From the NCBI RefSeq assembly GCF_004795035.1, contig NZ_SSBK01000003.1, forward strand, positions 248,001 to 312,000: a stretch of DNA of 64,000 bases, read 5' to 3'. Made by a program: the position numbers and the translations under genes. The stretch is from Streptomyces sp. A0958 (lineage in GTDB: Bacteria; Actinomycetota; Actinomycetes; Streptomycetales; Streptomycetaceae). Shown piece after piece: positions 18,648 through 26,934 of this stretch. Positions within the stretch are counted from its first letter, which is position 1, and each line of letters opens with the position of its first letter. The notes beneath the pieces are model-generated. The model searched no databases and was not told the origin of the DNA. It saw only the letters and a program-made list of their open reading frames with translations.

Positions 18648-20390
18648 GTGGCGGAACGTAGCACGGCTGCCGTCGACGTGGCCGACAACAGCGGGGACGA
18701 ACCGCTGGCCGCCAAGGCGGACGAGGCCACGACCGACGGAACGGCAGAAGCGCAACGCGCGGCGGGCGACGACTCCCAGGACGGGGACGGCGAGCAGGCC
18801 GCCCCCGAAGCCTCCGAACCAACCCCGGAAGCCTCCGCAGCGACCCCGGACCTGCACAGTGGCCACAAACTGGCCGGTCGATACCGGCTGGAGGAGTGCG
18901 TCACCCGTCTGGACGGGTTCAGCAGCTGGCGTGCCGTCGACGAGAAGCTGCGTCGTGCGGTGGGCGTCCACCTCCTTCCCGCCGACCATCCACGGGCACG
19001 TTCGGTGCTGGCCGCCGCCCGGTCCTCCGCCCTGCTCGGTGACCCGCGCTTCGTGCAGGTCCTCGACGCCGTCGAGGAGGACGACCTCGTCTACGTCGTC
19101 CACGAATGGCTCCCCGACGCCACCGAGCTCACGGCCCTGCTGGGCGCGGGCCCGATGGACGCCCACGACGCGTACCAGCTCGTCAGCCAGATCTCCCAGG
19201 CCATGGCGGCCGCACACCGGGAGGGCCTGGCCCATCTCAGGCTCACTCCCGGAGCCGTGCTGCGCAGCTCGTCGGGCCAGTACCGCATCCGCGGTCTCGC
19301 GGTGAACGCCGCCCTGCGGGGCATCACCTCCGATGGCCCCCAGCGTGCCGACACGGAGGCCATCGGCGCCCTCCTGTACGCCGCGCTGACCCAGCGCTGG
19401 CCGTACGAGAGCGACGCGTACGGGCTCACCGGCCTGCCCAAGGGTGTGGGGCTGCTTCCGCCCGACCAGGTGCGGGCAGGGGTCCACCGGGGGCTCTCCG
19501 AGATCGCCATGCGGGCGCTCGCCAACGACGGGGCCACCGCCTCCCGTCAGGAGCAGCCGTGCACCACCCCTGACGAGCTCGCCAGGGCCGTCGCGGCGAT
19601 GCCGCGCATCCGCCCGCCCGAGCCCACCTTCACCGCCCCGCCCGAGTACCAGCGGACCACGTACCAGCAGGGCACGTACGGCCGGCCGGCCGCGCCCAGT
19701 GCCGTCGTCACCCAGCCCGTTGTCCCCGCGCCCCCCGCTCCCCTCCAGAGCCGCACGGGAAGGGCCCTGAAGTGGGCCGTGTCCGCGCTGCTGATCGCGG
19801 CACTGGGCCTGGGCAGCTGGCAGCTCGCCGAGACGCTCCTCAACCACGACAACAACTCGGGCGGCGACCCCGGCACCACCCAGTCGAATCCGGAGAACGG
19901 CGACAAGCCCAAGCCCCCACCTGCCGCGCCCCTGCAGATCGCCGCCGCCTCGGAGTTCATGCCCAGCGGCTCGGGCATCAAGCCGGAGGATGCGCCGAAG
20001 GCCGTCGACGGCAAGTCCGCCACCTCGTGGGTCACTCTGCGCTACCGGGGTTACTCGAATTTCGGTAACCTCCCGTCCCGCAAGGACGGCAGCGGCATAG
20101 TCGTTGACCTGGGCAGCGTCAAGGACGTCTCAGGCATCGACGTCACCATGTACCGCAGCGGTCAGAAGGCAGAAGTGCTGGCGGCCGGCGAGAACGCGTC
20201 GGCGCCCTCGTCGCTCGCGGACTTCCCGCACCACCTCACTCAGCTCCAGACCACGGGAAGCACCCTCAAGGAGACCTTCTCCAAACCGGTACACACCCGC
20301 TACCTCCTGATCCACATCACAGAACTGCCACTGGACGACACCGGCAGTGGTTATCGCGGAGGTATCTCAGAGATCTCCGTACTCGGCTGA
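18648..20390 (+). CDS. Membrane-anchored pseudokinase with extracellular sugar-binding-like domain
   Basis: A 580-residue protein. After an acidic disordered start (1-70) comes a protein-kinase-like fold (about 72-320, LAGRYRLEECVTRLDGFSSW). It lacks the expected catalytic residues: the glycine loop is degenerate, HRD is replaced by HLRLTPG and there is no DFG. It is therefore a pseudokinase. A Pro-rich stretch and one membrane helix (about 373-393) lead to a C-terminal outside domain (about 425-580) that looks like a discoidin/galactose-binding fold (VDGKSATSWVTLRY). In M. tuberculosis the related pseudokinase is fused to MurJ and binds FhaA after phosphorylation; here it is a separate gene. 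GTG 18648 with GGGAGG upstream is the start. Confidence 0.85.
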   Translation: MAERSTAAVDVADNSGDEPLAAKADEATTDGTAEAQRAAGDDSQDGDGEQAAPEASEPTPEASAATPDLHSGHKLAGRYRLEECVTRLDGFSSWRAVDEKLRRAVGVHLLPADHPRARSVLAAARSSALLGDPRFVQVLDAVEEDDLVYVVHEWLPDATELTALLGAGPMDAHDAYQLVSQISQAMAAAHREGLAHLRLTPGAVLRSSSGQYRIRGLAVNAALRGITSDGPQRADTEAIGALLYAALTQRWPYESDAYGLTGLPKGVGLLPPDQVRAGVHRGLSEIAMRALANDGATASRQEQPCTTPDELARAVAAMPRIRPPEPTFTAPPEYQRTTYQQGTYGRPAAPSAVVTQPVVPAPPAPLQSRTGRALKWAVSALLIAALGLGSWQLAETLLNHDNNSGGDPGTTQSNPENGDKPKPPPAAPLQIAAASEFMPSGSGIKPEDAPKAVDGKSATSWVTLRYRGYSNFGNLPSRKDGSGIVVDLGSVKDVSGIDVTMYRSGQKAEVLAAGENASAPSSLADFPHHLTQLQTTGSTLKETFSKPVHTRYLLIHITELPLDDTGSGYRGGISEISVLG

Positions 20391-20462
20391 TCAGCACTCC
20401 CCCTGCCACCGGAACCGTGATAGACAGACGCACCTCGATACGGAGACGGGAGGGAGGGGGAG

Positions 20463-21164
20463 GTGGCCGCCGAGCTGTTCGAGCATCTCAGCGACTCAGA
20501 CCTCCTCGCCCGGCATGTGGCCGGGGAACCGGACGCCTTCGGTGAGCTGGCGCGGCGCCATCGTGACCGCCTGTGGGCCGTGGCGCTGCGGACGCTGGGG
20601 GACCGTGAGGAAGCGGCCGACGCCGTACAGGACGCTCTGGTCTCCGCCTTCCGCGGCGCCCACACCTTCCGCGGCCAGTCCGCCGTCACCACCTGGCTGC
20701 ACCGCATCACGGTGAACGCCTGCCTCGACCGGGTACGCAAGGCCGCGTCCCGGAAGACCTCGCCCGTTGACGACCCCGAACGGCTCGACCGGCTCCTGGA
20801 GCCCCACGAGTCCGCGGAGGCTCCGGCGGAACGCCGGGATCTCCACCGCGAACTGCTCGCCGCCCTTGCCACGCTCCCCGCCGAACAGCGGGCAGCTCTC
20901 GTCCTCGTCGACATGCAGGGCTACCCCGTGGCAGAGACGGCCCGCATCCTCGACGTGCCCGTCGGCACTGTGAAGAGCCGCTGTGCAAGGGGCCGTGCCC
21001 GGCTGGCCCCTCTGCTCGCCCATCTCCGCAGTGGGGGCGAGGGCAGCGGGGCGGCCGGTACGGCAGGGAACCGAACGCCCAGAGCATCCGTCCCACCGGC
21101 GGCAGGACCACGAGATGCGGGAGCGAGCGATCCCACTGTGATGAAGGGCGGAGGTGGACACTGA
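20463..21164 (+). CDS. sigM: ECF RNA polymerase sigma factor SigM
   Basis: Extracytoplasmic-function sigma factor of 233 residues, at the position of SigM in S. coelicolor and mycobacteria. Region 2 (about 20-90) has DREEAADAVQDALVSAFR and TWLHRITVNACLDR. Region 4 (about 125-175) has LPAEQRAALVLVDMQGYPVAETA and VPVGTVKSR. A low-complexity tail follows residue 185. The start is GTG at 20463 after a purine-rich GGGAGGGAGG. The stop overlaps the ATG of the anti-sigma gene (TGATG), so the two are translationally coupled. A GGAACC element at 20411 could be a self-regulated -35, but its partner -10 is not well placed. Confidence 0.93.
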   Translation: MAAELFEHLSDSDLLARHVAGEPDAFGELARRHRDRLWAVALRTLGDREEAADAVQDALVSAFRGAHTFRGQSAVTTWLHRITVNACLDRVRKAASRKTSPVDDPERLDRLLEPHESAEAPAERRDLHRELLAALATLPAEQRAALVLVDMQGYPVAETARILDVPVGTVKSRCARGRARLAPLLAHLRSGGEGSGAAGTAGNRTPRASVPPAAGPRDAGASDPTVMKGGGGH

Positions 21165-22129
21165 TGACGTCGACAGCCGACACGGCCCAGCACCCAGATG
21201 TCTCGGAGATCTCCGACCTGACCGAGGGTCTGCTCTCCGAGACCCGCGCGGCCGAGGTCCGCGGGCATACGGCGGGCTGCGATCTCTGTACCGACGTCCT
21301 CGCCTCGCTGGAGGAGATCCGCGGATTGCTCAGCGATCTGCCCGCCCCTGAGCCGATGCCCGCCGATGTCGCCGCCCGCATCGATGCGGCACTCGCCGAC
21401 GAGGCCCGGACCCGTACGGAACCGGATGCGGTGGACGATGTTTCACGTGAAACAGAGCCCCGCCCCATAGCCCCGGAACCCCCGGACCGCCCGACCGGGC
21501 ATCCGCGTGCGGCCACCGGCCCCGGACGTCGCCCCGGGCGAAGGCGGCGCCGCACCACCGTGCTCGCTACGGCTCTCGGCGCTGCTGCCATGGTCGGTGT
21601 GAGCGTCTTGCTGCTGCAGAACGTCTCGGTGTCACAGAGCAATGCAGACGCCGGTGCACTGAGGAGGGAAGCAACGGCCCCCGCAAACAACGCCCAGGCG
21701 TTCTCACAGTCCACCCTCGCGGGCCAGGTACACGACCTGCTGAGCTCTGGCACTGACGCCACCAGCCCGCAGAACTCCAGCGGCAAGGAACAGGCCCCGT
21801 CCGTCGGCGCGAAATCCTCGTCCCAGACCGATCCCTCGGACTCCCAGCCCTCAAACTCCCAGCCCTCGGACTCCGTGGTGCCCGAGTCCCCCCTTCGCTC
21901 CCCGGCCGTGACCATCCCCTCCTGCGTGGAAGAGGGCATCGGGCGGAACACCGCCGCCCTCGCCATAGAGAAGGGCACATACGAGGGCACCGCCGCCTTC
22001 CTCGTCGTTCTCCCACACCTCACGGACGCCACCAGGGTCCAGGCCTACGTCGTGGACGCGGCTTGCGTCGACGCCGAGCCTCCGGCCAAGGGGAGGCTCC
22101 TCCTGACGCACGCCTACGCGCGCCCCTGA
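21164..22129 (+). CDS. Membrane zinc-finger anti-sigma factor (SigM partner)
   Basis: A 321-residue anti-sigma factor of the ZAS type. The N-terminus has His35-x3-Cys39-x2-Cys42 (HTAGCDLC), the zinc anti-sigma motif. A basic segment and one membrane helix (about 130-152) lead to a Ser/Pro-rich extracellular domain. It is translationally coupled to sigM by a TGATG overlap and is the likely inhibitor of that factor. The zinc motif raises the possibility of redox control, which fits the adjacent thioredoxin genes (inference). Oddly, its linker codons 92-97 (VSRET) contain a perfect parS site. Confidence 0.88.
   Translation: MTSTADTAQHPDVSEISDLTEGLLSETRAAEVRGHTAGCDLCTDVLASLEEIRGLLSDLPAPEPMPADVAARIDAALADEARTRTEPDAVDDVSRETEPRPIAPEPPDRPTGHPRAATGPGRRPGRRRRRTTVLATALGAAAMVGVSVLLLQNVSVSQSNADAGALRREATAPANNAQAFSQSTLAGQVHDLLSSGTDATSPQNSSGKEQAPSVGAKSSSQTDPSDSQPSNSQPSDSVVPESPLRSPAVTIPSCVEEGIGRNTAALAIEKGTYEGTAAFLVVLPHLTDATRVQAYVVDAACVDAEPPAKGRLLLTHAYARP
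21440..21453. promoter_or_regulatory. parS: parS site 3, inside the anti-sigma gene
   Basis: An exact GTTTCACGTGAAAC within the coding sequence, read as part of D-V-S-R-E-T in the disordered linker between zinc finger and membrane helix. Confidence 0.93.
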
Positions 22130-22166
22130 AAACCACGCCGCCCGCCGCCCGCCGCCCCCGTACGTC

Positions 22167-22194
22167 GGGAATGCATCCCCCGTAGGATCGGTTG
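22167..22194 (+). promoter_or_regulatory. SigR-type (disulfide stress) promoter for trxBA
   Basis: GGGAAT (22167-22172), exactly 18 bases, then GTTG (22191-22194). This matches the SigR consensus GGAAT-N18-GTT that drives thioredoxin genes in S. coelicolor. It is 76 bp before the trxB start codon. Confidence 0.85.
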
Positions 22195-22269
22195 GGTGGG
22201 GTGGGAGTGGTTGAACTGGCCCCACTAGGCGTGGACAGTAGGCAGTCTGCAGAGACGAGGAAGAAACCC

Positions 22270-23235
22270 GTGAGCGACGTGCGTAATGTGATCATCATCG
22301 GCTCCGGCCCCGCCGGCTACACAGCCGCCCTTTACACCGCGCGCGCCTCGCTGAAGCCGCTGGTCTTCGAGGGGGCCGTCACCGCCGGTGGCGCACTGAT
22401 GAACACCACCGACGTGGAGAACTTCCCGGGCTTCCAGGACGGAATCATGGGCCCGGAGCTCATGGACAACATGCGTGCCCAGGCCGAGCGCTTCGGTGCC
22501 GAGCTCATTCCCGACGACGTGGTCTCCGTCGACCTCACCGGTGAGATCAAAACCGTCACCGACACCGCCGGCACGGTTCACCGCGCCAAGGCGGTCATCG
22601 TCACCACGGGTTCGCAGCACCGCAAGCTCGGACTGCCCAACGAGGACGCCCTCTCCGGACGTGGCGTCTCCTGGTGCGCGACCTGCGACGGCTTCTTCTT
22701 CAAGGACCAGGACATTGCCGTGGTCGGCGGCGGCGACACCGCGATGGAGGAGGCGACTTTCCTCTCGCGCTTCGCCAAGTCGGTCACGATCATCCACCGC
22801 CGTGACACGCTGCGCGCCTCCAAGACGATGCAGGATCGCGCCTTCGCGGACCCGAAGATCAAGTTCGCCTGGGACAGCGAGGTCGCAGGGGTCAACGGCG
22901 AACAGAAGCTCTCCGGTGTGACCCTGCGCAACACCAAGACCGGCGAGACCTCCGAGCTGCCCGTGACCGGGCTGTTCATCGCCGTCGGCCACGACCCGCG
23001 CACCGAGCTCTTCAAGGGCCAGCTGGACCTTGACGACGAGGGCTACCTGAAGGTGGCCGCTCCCTCGACCCGCACCAACCTGGCCGGTGTCTTCGGTGCC
23101 GGCGACGTCGTCGACCACACCTACCGCCAGGCGATCACGGCTGCCGGTACCGGCTGCTCCGCCGCCCTCGACGCCGAGCGCTTCCTTGCCGCGCTCGCCG
23201 ACGACGAGAAGGCCGCTCCTGCGGCTGCCGTCTGA
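22270..23235 (+). CDS. trxB: Thioredoxin reductase
   Basis: NADPH-dependent flavoenzyme that reduces thioredoxin. The 321-residue protein has the FAD site [13 protein letters not shown] near the N-terminus, the redox-active WCATCDG (cysteines about residues 136-139), the NADPH site [12 protein letters not shown] (about 153-165) and the C-terminal FAD segment [10 protein letters not shown]. The GTG at 22270 gives the family start [13 protein letters not shown]; the frame is open further upstream through the promoter, so the longer version is rejected. It forms an operon with trxA (53 bp gap) under a SigR-type promoter, so it should respond to thiol oxidation. Confidence 0.96.
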   Translation: MSDVRNVIIIGSGPAGYTAALYTARASLKPLVFEGAVTAGGALMNTTDVENFPGFQDGIMGPELMDNMRAQAERFGAELIPDDVVSVDLTGEIKTVTDTAGTVHRAKAVIVTTGSQHRKLGLPNEDALSGRGVSWCATCDGFFFKDQDIAVVGGGDTAMEEATFLSRFAKSVTIIHRRDTLRASKTMQDRAFADPKIKFAWDSEVAGVNGEQKLSGVTLRNTKTGETSELPVTGLFIAVGHDPRTELFKGQLDLDDEGYLKVAAPSTRTNLAGVFGAGDVVDHTYRQAITAAGTGCSAALDAERFLAALADDEKAAPAAAV

Positions 23236-23288
23236 CACACGTCTCACCCACATCCCCGGGCACACCCCGCGAAGTTAAGGAGGCCGCC

Positions 23289-23618
23289 GTGGCCGGCGCC
23301 CTGAAGAACGTGACCGACGACTCCTTCGAGGAGGACGTCCTCAAGAGCGACAAGCCCGTGCTGGTGGACTTCTGGGCCGCCTGGTGCGGTCCGTGCCGCC
23401 AGATCGCCCCGTCGCTGGAGGCCATCGCGGCCGAGCACGGTGAGATCGAGGTCGTGAAGCTCAACATCGACGAGAACCCGGCCACCGCCGCCAAGTACGG
23501 CGTCATGTCCATCCCGACACTGAACGTCTACCAGGGTGGCGAGGTCGCCAAGACCATCGTGGGCGCCAAGCCGAAGGCCGCGATCCTCCGCGACCTCGCG
23601 GGCTTCATCGCCGAGTAA
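23289..23618 (+). CDS. trxA: Thioredoxin
   Basis: Small disulfide reductase of 109 residues with the classical active site WCGPC (about residues 32-36), the cis-proline segment [11 protein letters not shown] and the normal thioredoxin length. GTG 23289 has AAGGAGG just upstream. It is reduced by the TrxB encoded directly before it and shares its transcript. Transcription probably ends at the 11-bp hairpin at 23647-23682, whose left arm overlaps a parS site. Confidence 0.96.
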   Translation: MAGALKNVTDDSFEEDVLKSDKPVLVDFWAAWCGPCRQIAPSLEAIAAEHGEIEVVKLNIDENPATAAKYGVMSIPTLNVYQGGEVAKTIVGAKPKAAILRDLAGFIAE

Positions 23619-23637
23619 GGCAGACGCAGCACCCGCT

Positions 23638-23651
23638 GTTTCACGTGAAAC
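23638..23651. promoter_or_regulatory. parS: parS site 4, overlapping the trxA terminator
   Basis: An exact GTTTCACGTGAAAC, 19 bp after the trxA stop. Its last five bases form the start of the left arm of the terminator hairpin. Confidence 0.94.
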
Positions 23652-23682
23652 GGGCCCCTCCTTCCGAGGACGGGCCCGTTTC
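23647..23682. terminator. Bidirectional terminator between trxA and the GNAT gene
   Basis: A perfect 11-bp stem, GAAACGGGCCC (23647-23657) with GGGCCCGTTTC (23672-23682), and a 14-base loop. It lies between convergent genes. The stem's A/T-rich end is shared with the parS site. Confidence 0.8.
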
Positions 23683-23702
23683 GTGTTCTCGGACGAGGAC
23701 TG

Positions 23703-24320
23703 TCACAGCGGACGGAGCGCGGGCTCCTTCTGCACGGCGCCCAGCAGCCGGTCCAAGGCCATCTCGACATCCTCTTTCCAGGAGAGCGTCGAACGCAGCT
23801 CCAGCCGCAGCCGCGGGTGCACCGGGTGCGGCCGTACCGTCTTGAACCCAACCGCCAGAAGGTGGTCGGCCGGCAGTACACAGGCCGGCTCCTTCCACCG
23901 GGCATCCCCGAAGGCTTCGATCGCCTTGAAGCCCCGGCGGATCAAATCTTTGGCAACGGTCTGCACCATGACCCGGCCCAGCCCCTGGCCCTGGAAGCCC
24001 GGCATGATCAACGCGGTCATCAGCTGGGCCGCGTCGGGGGAGACGGGGCTCGTCGGGAAGGCGGTCGCCCGCGGAACGTATGCGGGCGGCGCGTAGAGCA
24101 CAAAGCCGGCCGGCACGTCATCGACATAGACCACACGCCCGCAGGAGCCCCACTCCAGCATCACCGCGGAGATCCATGCCTCCTTCTCCGACTCAGCCCT
24201 TCCACCCTTGACCGCGGCCTCCCCGCTCACCGGATCGAGCTCCCAGAACACACAGGAGCGGCAGCGCCGGGGTAGGTCGGGAAGGTTGTCCAGCGTGAGC
24301 GGTACGAGCCGACGCCCCAT
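23703..24320 (-). CDS. GNAT-family N-acetyltransferase
   Basis: A 205-residue acyl-CoA-dependent acetyltransferase. The acetyl-CoA loop is visible as PGFQGQGLGRVMVQTV (about residues 110-125). The N-terminal RRCRSCVFWELD with two cysteines is a distinctive feature of this subgroup and could bind metal. Substrate is unknown. It occupies the space between trxA and parB where mycobacteria have cwlM and another gene. It is downstream of parB on the same strand but separated by a hairpin at 24427-24467, so it is probably transcribed on its own. ATG 24320 is the start. Confidence 0.85.
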   Translation of the reverse strand: MGRRLVPLTLDNLPDLPRRCRSCVFWELDPVSGEAAVKGGRAESEKEAWISAVMLEWGSCGRVVYVDDVPAGFVLYAPPAYVPRATAFPTSPVSPDAAQLMTALIMPGFQGQGLGRVMVQTVAKDLIRRGFKAIEAFGDARWKEPACVLPADHLLAVGFKTVRPHPVHPRLRLELRSTLSWKEDVEMALDRLLGAVQKEPALRPL

Positions 24321-24426
24321 GAAGGCTGTTCCTCACTTCTCTCGCCCACTGCGTCATGAACGGAAATGCCCTGCCAGAACGCATCGTATCCACCCACGAA
24401 TCAAGCGGACACCGTGAGAAAGCAAA

Positions 24427-24467
24427 GGGCGGGCTGTGTTCCGTGACCCACCGGAAACAGCCCGCCC
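24427..24467 (-). terminator. Terminator hairpin after parB
   Basis: An 11-bp stem, GGGCGGGCTGT (24427-24437) with ACAGCCCGCCC (24457-24467), extended by partial pairing inside. It lies just downstream of the parB stop. Confidence 0.75.
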
Positions 24468-24483
24468 TCATCGCTCGGGCGCG

Positions 24484-25569
24484 TCAGCTCTCGTCATCCT
24501 CGGCCGGCTCCTCGGACGGAGCGCGGTCCAGCACCCGGCCCTCGCCCGGGGCGAGACTGCCGAGGATGCGGTCCAGGTCCTCCATCGAAGCGAACTCGAC
24601 GACGATCTTGCCCTTCTTCTGCCCGAGGTCGACCTTCACCCGGGTATCGAACCGGTCGGACAAGCGGGACGCCAGGTCGGACAGCGCGGGTGACAACCGG
24701 GCTCCTGCCCGAGGCCCCTTGGACTTCGTGGCGCTGGCGGGCCTGGACCCCATGAGCGTCACGATCTCCTCCACCGCACGCACCGAAAGTCCCTCGGCCA
24801 CGATGCGGTGGGCCAGCTTGTCCTGCTCCTCGGAGTCGTCCACCGACAGCAGTGCCCGGGCATGGCCCGCCGACAGCACGCCGGCCGCGACCCTCCGCTG
24901 CACCGGCGGCGACAGCCGCAGCAGACGCAGCGTGTTCGAGACCTGAGGCCGCGAACGCCCGATCCGGTCGGCCAGCTGGTCATGCGTGCACTTGAAGTCC
25001 TTGAGCAGCTGGTCGTAGGCGGCTGCCTCCTCCAGCGGGTTCAGCTGAGCCCGGTGAAGGTTCTCCAGAAGGGCGTCCAGGAGCAGCTTCTCGTCGTCGG
25101 TGGCGCGGACGATGGCCGGGATGCGCTCCAGGCCCGCCTCCCGGCACGCCCGCCAGCGACGCTCGCCCATGATGAGCTCGAAGCGATCGGTCCCCGTCTT
25201 CCGCACCACGACCGGCTGGAGAAGCCCGACCTCCTTGATGGAGGTGACCAGCTCCGCCAGCGCGTCCTCGTCGAAGACCTCGCGCGGCTGACGCGGGTTC
25301 GGCGTGATGGAGTCGAGCAGCACCTCGGCGAAGTACGCACCGGCCACGTCTCCCGACACCGTCGGCTCGGGCACCGACACGGGCCCGCTCGGCTCCGGCA
25401 CCACAGGGGCGGACCCGAGCGTCGTCACCTTCGCGGCGGCCACACCCCGCTCCGAGGTCAGGACGGGCGAGGAGGACCCCGGCCCGCCGGACGACAGCTG
25501 CTTCTCCTGCGGAGCGGCTGGGATCAGGGCACCGAGCCCTCGCCCCAACCCTCGACGGCGCTCACTCAC
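24484..25569 (-). CDS. parB: Chromosome segregation protein ParB
   Basis: CTP-dependent clamp that loads at parS sites and organises the origin region. The 361-residue protein has an acidic disordered N-terminus, then the ParB/Srx domain (about 80-180) with [19 protein letters not shown], part of the CTP pocket, and [14 protein letters not shown]. The parS-reading helix-turn-helix (about 185-225, [17 protein letters not shown]) and a C-terminal dimer domain complete it. The GTG start overlaps the parA stop by 4 bp, so translation is coupled. Six perfect parS sites lie in this window, two of them inside parA, so ParB loaded there also covers its own operon. Confidence 0.96.
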   Translation of the reverse strand: MSERRRGLGRGLGALIPAAPQEKQLSSGGPGSSSPVLTSERGVAAAKVTTLGSAPVVPEPSGPVSVPEPTVSGDVAGAYFAEVLLDSITPNPRQPREVFDEDALAELVTSIKEVGLLQPVVVRKTGTDRFELIMGERRWRACREAGLERIPAIVRATDDEKLLLDALLENLHRAQLNPLEEAAAYDQLLKDFKCTHDQLADRIGRSRPQVSNTLRLLRLSPPVQRRVAAGVLSAGHARALLSVDDSEEQDKLAHRIVAEGLSVRAVEEIVTLMGSRPASATKSKGPRAGARLSPALSDLASRLSDRFDTRVKVDLGQKKGKIVVEFASMEDLDRILGSLAPGEGRVLDRAPSEEPAEDDES

Positions 25570-26804
25570 TGGTTCCCCTCCGAATTACTCTGCTGACTGA
25601 TCGAACCGCCCGTGTGGGCGTGCTGGCCCTCGTACTGCACCCCAACCCCTCGCAGCGCGATCTCCCGGGCCGCTTCGAGGTACGACAGCGACCCGCTGGA
25701 ACCGGGGTCGTAGGTGAGCACGGTCTGTCCGTAGCTCGGTGCCTCGGAGATGCGGACCGAACGAGGAATGCTGGTCCGCAGCACCTCCTTGCCGAAGTGG
25801 CTGCGCACCTCCTCCGCGACCTGCGACGCCAGCCTCGTCCGGCCGTCGTACATGGTGAGCAGGATCGTGGACACATGGAGATCGGGATTCAGATGGCCGC
25901 GGACCAGGTCGACGTTCCGCAGCAGCTGCCCCAGTCCCTCCAGCGCGTAGTACTCGCACTGAATGGGGATCAGCACCTCCGCACCGGCCACCAGTGCGTT
26001 GACTGTCAGCAGCCCCAGCGAGGGCGGGCAGTCGATCAGGATGTAATCCAGCGGCTGCTCATACGCCTGGATGGCCCGCTGGAGTCGACTCTCCCGCGCC
26101 ACCAGCGACACCAGCTCGATCTCCGCACCGGCGAGATCGATGGTGGCCGGGGCACAGAAGAGGCCTTCGACATCCGGGACGGGCTGAACCACGTCGGAGA
26201 GCGGCTTGCTCTCCACCAAGACGTCATAGATCGAGGGAACTTCGGCGTGGTGATCGATCCCCAGAGCCGTGGAGGCATTGCCCTGTGGGTCGAGGTCGAC
26301 CACCAGGACCCGTGCACCGTGAAGTGCCAGCGACGCGGCAAGGTTGACCGTCGAGGTGGTCTTTCCCACCCCGCCCTTCTGGTTGGCCACCACCATGACG
26401 CGTGTCTGCTCAGGTCGTGGCAGCCCCTCGCCGGCTCGGCCGAGGGCCTCCACCGCCAGCTGGGCCGCGCGCCCGATGGGTGTGTCGTCCATCGGCGGCG
26501 GTGTTTCACGTGAAACACCGTCCCCCGCCGATTCAGTTCGGGGACCGGGGACCGGTTCGGTCATCGGTCCCGCGATGTTGGCGTCGGACCGCAAGGATTC
26601 ACTCTCCTCGGCTTCAGGCTCGCAATGCACAGAGCCTGCCATGGTTTCGGGGTCGTGAACCAGCGAGGCCCGCTCTTCTGTGGAGGAATCCGCTTCTGTG
26701 GACAACTCCGTAGCCCTAACGGGCCTGCGATGGGAAGGGGCGGCAGCCGCACGACCGCGGCCGATGATTCCATGCAGCAGAGAACGACGTTTCACGTGAA
26801 ACAC
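25566..26804 (-). CDS. parA: Chromosome partitioning ATPase ParA
   Basis: Walker-type ATPase that positions ParB-origin complexes. The deviant Walker A motif KGGVGKTT (about residues 139-146) is followed by DLDPQGN and the family segment [14 protein letters not shown]. The 412-residue frame has about 125 disordered residues before the ATPase. The GTG at 26804 lies in a parS site and would give MFHVKR; later in-frame starts (for example the ATG that opens MDDTPIG, about 35 residues before the Walker motif) are possible, so the exact N-terminus is uncertain. It overlaps parB by 4 bp. Two parS sites and a perfect DnaA box lie within its 5' part. Confidence 0.93.
   Translation of the reverse strand: MFHVKRRSLLHGIIGRGRAAAAPSHRRPVRATELSTEADSSTEERASLVHDPETMAGSVHCEPEAEESESLRSDANIAGPMTEPVPGPRTESAGDGVSRETPPPMDDTPIGRAAQLAVEALGRAGEGLPRPEQTRVMVVANQKGGVGKTTSTVNLAASLALHGARVLVVDLDPQGNASTALGIDHHAEVPSIYDVLVESKPLSDVVQPVPDVEGLFCAPATIDLAGAEIELVSLVARESRLQRAIQAYEQPLDYILIDCPPSLGLLTVNALVAGAEVLIPIQCEYYALEGLGQLLRNVDLVRGHLNPDLHVSTILLTMYDGRTRLASQVAEEVRSHFGKEVLRTSIPRSVRISEAPSYGQTVLTYDPGSSGSLSYLEAAREIALRGVGVQYEGQHAHTGGSISQQSNSEGNQ
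26503..26516. promoter_or_regulatory. parS: parS site 5, inside parA
   Basis: An exact GTTTCACGTGAAAC in the disordered N-terminal coding part of parA, read there as G-V-S-R-E-T. Confidence 0.94.
26697..26705 (-). promoter_or_regulatory. Perfect DnaA box inside parA
   Basis: TGTGGACAA on the plus strand is an exact TTGTCCACA box on the minus strand. It lies between parS sites 5 and 6, about 6 kb from oriC. Confidence 0.6.
26789..26802. promoter_or_regulatory. parS: parS site 6, at the parA start
   Basis: An exact GTTTCACGTGAAAC. Its edge base 26802 is the last base of the predicted parA GTG start codon, so the site encodes the first residues (FHVK). Confidence 0.94.
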
Positions 26805-26934
26805 GATGCCTCCGCAGCGTAGCTACAGGGGCACGACACTCCGCGCGGGGCACGTACGGCTCCATGACAGGAGAAATTACCGATTCCTGGACCAAGCCGT
26901 ACGTAGCGACCACGATCTCAGCGTGACCGGGCAC

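Noticed and set aside
20411..20440. Possible SigM self-regulated promoter (GGAACC ... CGATA)
   Set aside because: The spacing (about 20 bases) is too long for ECF promoters, so it is mentioned but not called.
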